From: Ramlibacter sp.
GTDB taxonomy: Bacteria; Pseudomonadota; Gammaproteobacteria; Burkholderiales; Burkholderiaceae_C
DNA: 5,355 bases
Direction: 5' to 3'
Assembly (NCBI GenBank): GCA_023701085.1
Contig: JAMPXR010000202.1
Coordinates: 1 to 5,355, forward strand
The notes under the pieces are model-generated. The model was not told the origin of the DNA. It worked only from the letters and a program-made list of their open reading frames with translations, and did not search any database. Shown here piece by piece: positions 5,087 to 5,355 of the stretch (the stretch's first letter is position 1; every line of letters starts with the position of its first letter). A program made the translations under genes and the position numbers.

Positions 5087-5349
5087 CGACGGGGCCTGTT
5101 GACAGGAGCTCCGGTTCGTGGCGGTCTGTTTTCGAGGTGGCGGAAGGTGATTCGACCTTTGGTCAGGTCATAGGGAGACATCTCGAGCGTGACCTTGTCT
5201 CCCGCCAGGATCCGGATGTGGTGCTTGCGCATCTTGCCGCCGGTATAGGCCACCAGTTGGTGACCGTTGTCGAGCGTGACGCGGTAGCGCATCTCGGGCA
5301 ACACTTGATCCACCTTGCCATGCACCTCAATGAGTTCTTCCTTGGACAT
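5083..5349 (-). CDS. infA: Translation initiation factor IF-1 with basic C-terminal extension
   Basis: This predicts 88 residues against about 72 for the common form. Residues 1-70 are the complete S1/OB-fold of IF-1: [13 protein letters not shown], the conserved [19 protein letters not shown] (35-53) and [13 protein letters not shown] (58-70). IF-1 binds the A site of the 30S subunit and acts with IF-2 and IF-3 in initiation. Residues 71-88 are an added tail rich in proline and arginine ([18 protein letters not shown]). Many betaproteobacteria carry a second, longer IF-1 of this kind besides the one in the ribosomal protein cluster. The absence of ribosomal protein genes here and the RRM gene next door support this being that copy (inference). 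The ATG at 5349 is six bases from the window edge, so its ribosome binding site cannot be judged. Confidence 0.93.
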   Translation of the reverse strand: MSKEELIEVHGKVDQVLPEMRYRVTLDNGHQLVAYTGGKMRKHHIRILAGDKVTLEMSPYDLTKGRITFRHLENRPPRTGAPVNRPRR

Positions 5350-5355
5350 TCCAGC

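Overview
The window is GC-rich DNA with densely packed genes of ordinary proteobacterial type. The best guess is a betaproteobacterium of the order Burkholderiales, perhaps Bordetella/Achromobacter-like. This rests on four things: high GC with GC-rich third positions, a DUF2917 protein next to a GcvA-like LysR regulator, a second-type IF-1 with a basic C-terminal tail, and the adjacent small RRM protein. The genus is inference; no rRNA or other marker is present.

Layout. Positions 1-597 (+) hold the C-terminal half of a major facilitator superfamily transporter whose start lies outside the window. It converges, with a 14-base gap, on a DUF2917 protein (612-1109, -). That gene is divergent from a LysR-type regulator (1261-2175, +). 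The roughly 150 bases between them include an AT-rich patch with two perfect inverted repeats and a plausible promoter for the regulator. The regulator converges on a TauE/SafE-family membrane protein (2231-3013, -). This in turn is divergent from a long-chain ChrA chromate transporter (3096-4301, +), which is followed 10 bases later by a small PadR-family regulator (4312-4626, +). The tauE/chrA intergenic region is strikingly AT-rich (about one third GC over 3031-3070) and carries a perfect dyad inside overlapping divergent promoter candidates. The window ends with two minus-strand genes: an RRM RNA-binding protein (4702-5007) and, upstream of it, translation initiation factor IF-1 (5083-5349).

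How the genes may work together. The most coherent unit is tauE/safE <-> chrA-padR. It pairs an oxyanion efflux protein and a sulfur-anion/organosulfonate-type permease with a repressor-type regulator that could control both directions through one operator. Chromate is a sulfate analogue, so a joint role in oxyanion handling is reasonable but unproven. The LysR/DUF2917 pair looks like a classic divergent LysR arrangement. The infA-RRM pair suggests a translation or cold-adaptation function. I saw no mobile element, CRISPR array, tRNA or rRNA. No stretch over 300 bases lacks a gene; the largest gap is the regulatory region at 1110-1260.
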